Shown: positions 40,081 to 40,717 of the stretch, in pieces | Layout: each line of letters starts with the position of its first letter | Numbering within the stretch: the first letter of the stretch is position 1 | Assembly (NCBI RefSeq): GCF_007667425.1 | Contig: NZ_VDRC01000002.1 | Location: 356,255-396,971 of the forward strand | Origin: Microbacterium sp. 1.5R | Lineage (GTDB): Bacteria > Actinomycetota > Actinomycetes > Actinomycetales > Microbacteriaceae | Length of the DNA stretch: 40,717 bases | Reading direction: 5' to 3' | Made by a program: the position numbers and the translations under genes | The notes under the pieces: model-generated | The model's input: only the letters and a program-made list of their open reading frames with translations | Database searches by the model: none | Told to the model about the DNA's origin: nothing

Positions 40081-40695
40081 ATGTCCGAGATGCAGAGTGC
40101 GCGACGCGGTCGCCCGGGGTATGACCAGCAGGGGATCCTCGCGGTCGCCGTGGCCGCGTTCAACGAGTACGGCTATGACGCGACGTCGATCGGCATGCTG
40201 GCCGAGCGGCTGGGTCTGTCGAAGTCCGCGATCTACCACCACTTCGGCTCGAAGGACGAGATCCTCGATCGGGCGCTCGACTCCGCGCTGAGCAGCCTCG
40301 AGGCAGTCGTGGAGGAGCCTGAGGGCGGCGCGGAGGGTTCGGTCTCCGCCAGTGCCGCGGATCGGCTCGAGCACGTGCTGCGGGGTGCGGTCCACGTGCT
40401 CGTCGATCAGCTGCCAGCGGTCACTCTGCTGCTGCGGGTGCGCGGCAACACCGACGTCGAACGGGCTGCCCTGTCTCGTCGACGGACGTTCGATCGCCGC
40501 ATCACCGCGCTCGTCTCGGCCGCGCAGGACGAGGGCGCGCTGCGCGACGACATCGATGCGAGCGTCGCCTCGCGTCTCACGTTCGGCATGATCAATTCGA
40601 TCGTCGAGTGGTATCGCCCTGGCGGGCGGGAGGGCGCCGACCGGCTTGCCGACGACGTCGTCGCGATCGCGCTCGATGGGTTGCGCAAGCGCTGA
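40081..40695 (+). CDS. paaR: TetR-family repressor, likely PaaR
   Basis: The 204-residue protein has an N-terminal TetR helix-turn-helix (residues ~10-57: AFNEYGYDATSIGMLAERLG, LSKSAIYHHFGSKDEIL) and a helical ligand domain. It follows paaK, and two 22-bp PaaR-type sites lie in front of paaA and paaI, so it most likely represses both units and is released by phenylacetyl-CoA. That effector is known for related PaaR proteins and is inferred here. The ATG has GGGAGA about 9 nt upstream. A longer frame starting in the paaK repeat is less likely. Confidence 0.88.
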   Translation: MSEMQSARRGRPGYDQQGILAVAVAAFNEYGYDATSIGMLAERLGLSKSAIYHHFGSKDEILDRALDSALSSLEAVVEEPEGGAEGSVSASAADRLEHVLRGAVHVLVDQLPAVTLLLRVRGNTDVERAALSRRRTFDRRITALVSAAQDEGALRDDIDASVASRLTFGMINSIVEWYRPGGREGADRLADDVVAIALDGLRKR

Positions 40696-40717
40696 CTCGG
40701 CGTGGGTGATTCCGCCT

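Overview
The window is high-GC actinobacterial DNA with short intergenic gaps, GTG/ATG starts and many 1-4 nt start/stop overlaps. Gene content (GH20-nagA, glyA-folD, a LigB-type ligase, a TetR/PaaR-controlled paa cluster, dhaKLM) suggests a Microbacteriaceae genome, probably Microbacterium or a close relative. The genus is an inference from style and content. No tRNA, rRNA, CRISPR array, insertion sequence or prophage gene is visible.

Layout. (1) 1-1804, minus: an ECF sigma factor fused to an anti-sigma-like zinc finger, a membrane part and a long repeat tail that runs off the left edge. (2) 2268-4945, minus: GH20 hexosaminidase and nagA, overlapping by GTGA (GlcNAc/chitin oligomer use). (3) 4994-7391, plus: a ZTP riboswitch, then glyA and folD (one-carbon metabolism), closed by a strong bidirectional hairpin. 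(4) 7509-9504, minus: a DUF6882-like protein and an MFS exporter. (5) 9623-16192, minus: a meta-cleavage cluster for homoprotocatechuate (3,4-dihydroxyphenylacetate): hpaI, hpaH, hpaD, hpaE, a GntR regulator, and an unusual FAH-RraA fusion in the hpaG position. Divergent from it (16345-19675) are an MHS-family transporter and a single-component FAD aromatic hydroxylase. Together they would import a hydroxylated phenylacetate, hydroxylate it, and cut it to pyruvate and succinate semialdehyde. (6) 19815-25748: VOC protein, NUDIX hydrolase, a frameshifted PhzF-family gene, a ThDP enzyme, a phosphoribosyltransferase and an ATP-dependent DNA ligase.

(7) 25907-30802, minus: the phenylacetyl-CoA epoxidase operon paaA-B-C-D-E plus an enoyl-CoA hydratase. 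Its other parts, paaI, paaK and a TetR gene (paaR), lie on the plus strand at 37935-40695. Both arms carry a matching PaaR-type operator (30844-30865 and 37860-37881), so they look like one regulon split by unrelated genes: a small unknown gene, a RecQ-family helicase, dhaK-dhaL-dhaM and a lipoprotein.

The most unusual feature is a set of tandem duplications at gene junctions and in linkers of both aromatic clusters. At paaA-paaB, two 68-bp units form two 22-codon mini-ORFs that begin like PaaB, end like PaaA, and are chained by TGATG stop/start overlaps. At paaD-paaE, 51-bp units form a 39-codon mini-ORF that exactly bridges the two genes, again through TGATG at both ends. Related repeats occur in the hpaG linker, in the paaI N-terminus, between paaI and paaK, and at the 3' end of paaK. 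Other points of interest are the FAH-RraA fusion, the sigma factor with its membrane/repeat tail, and the ZTP riboswitch.
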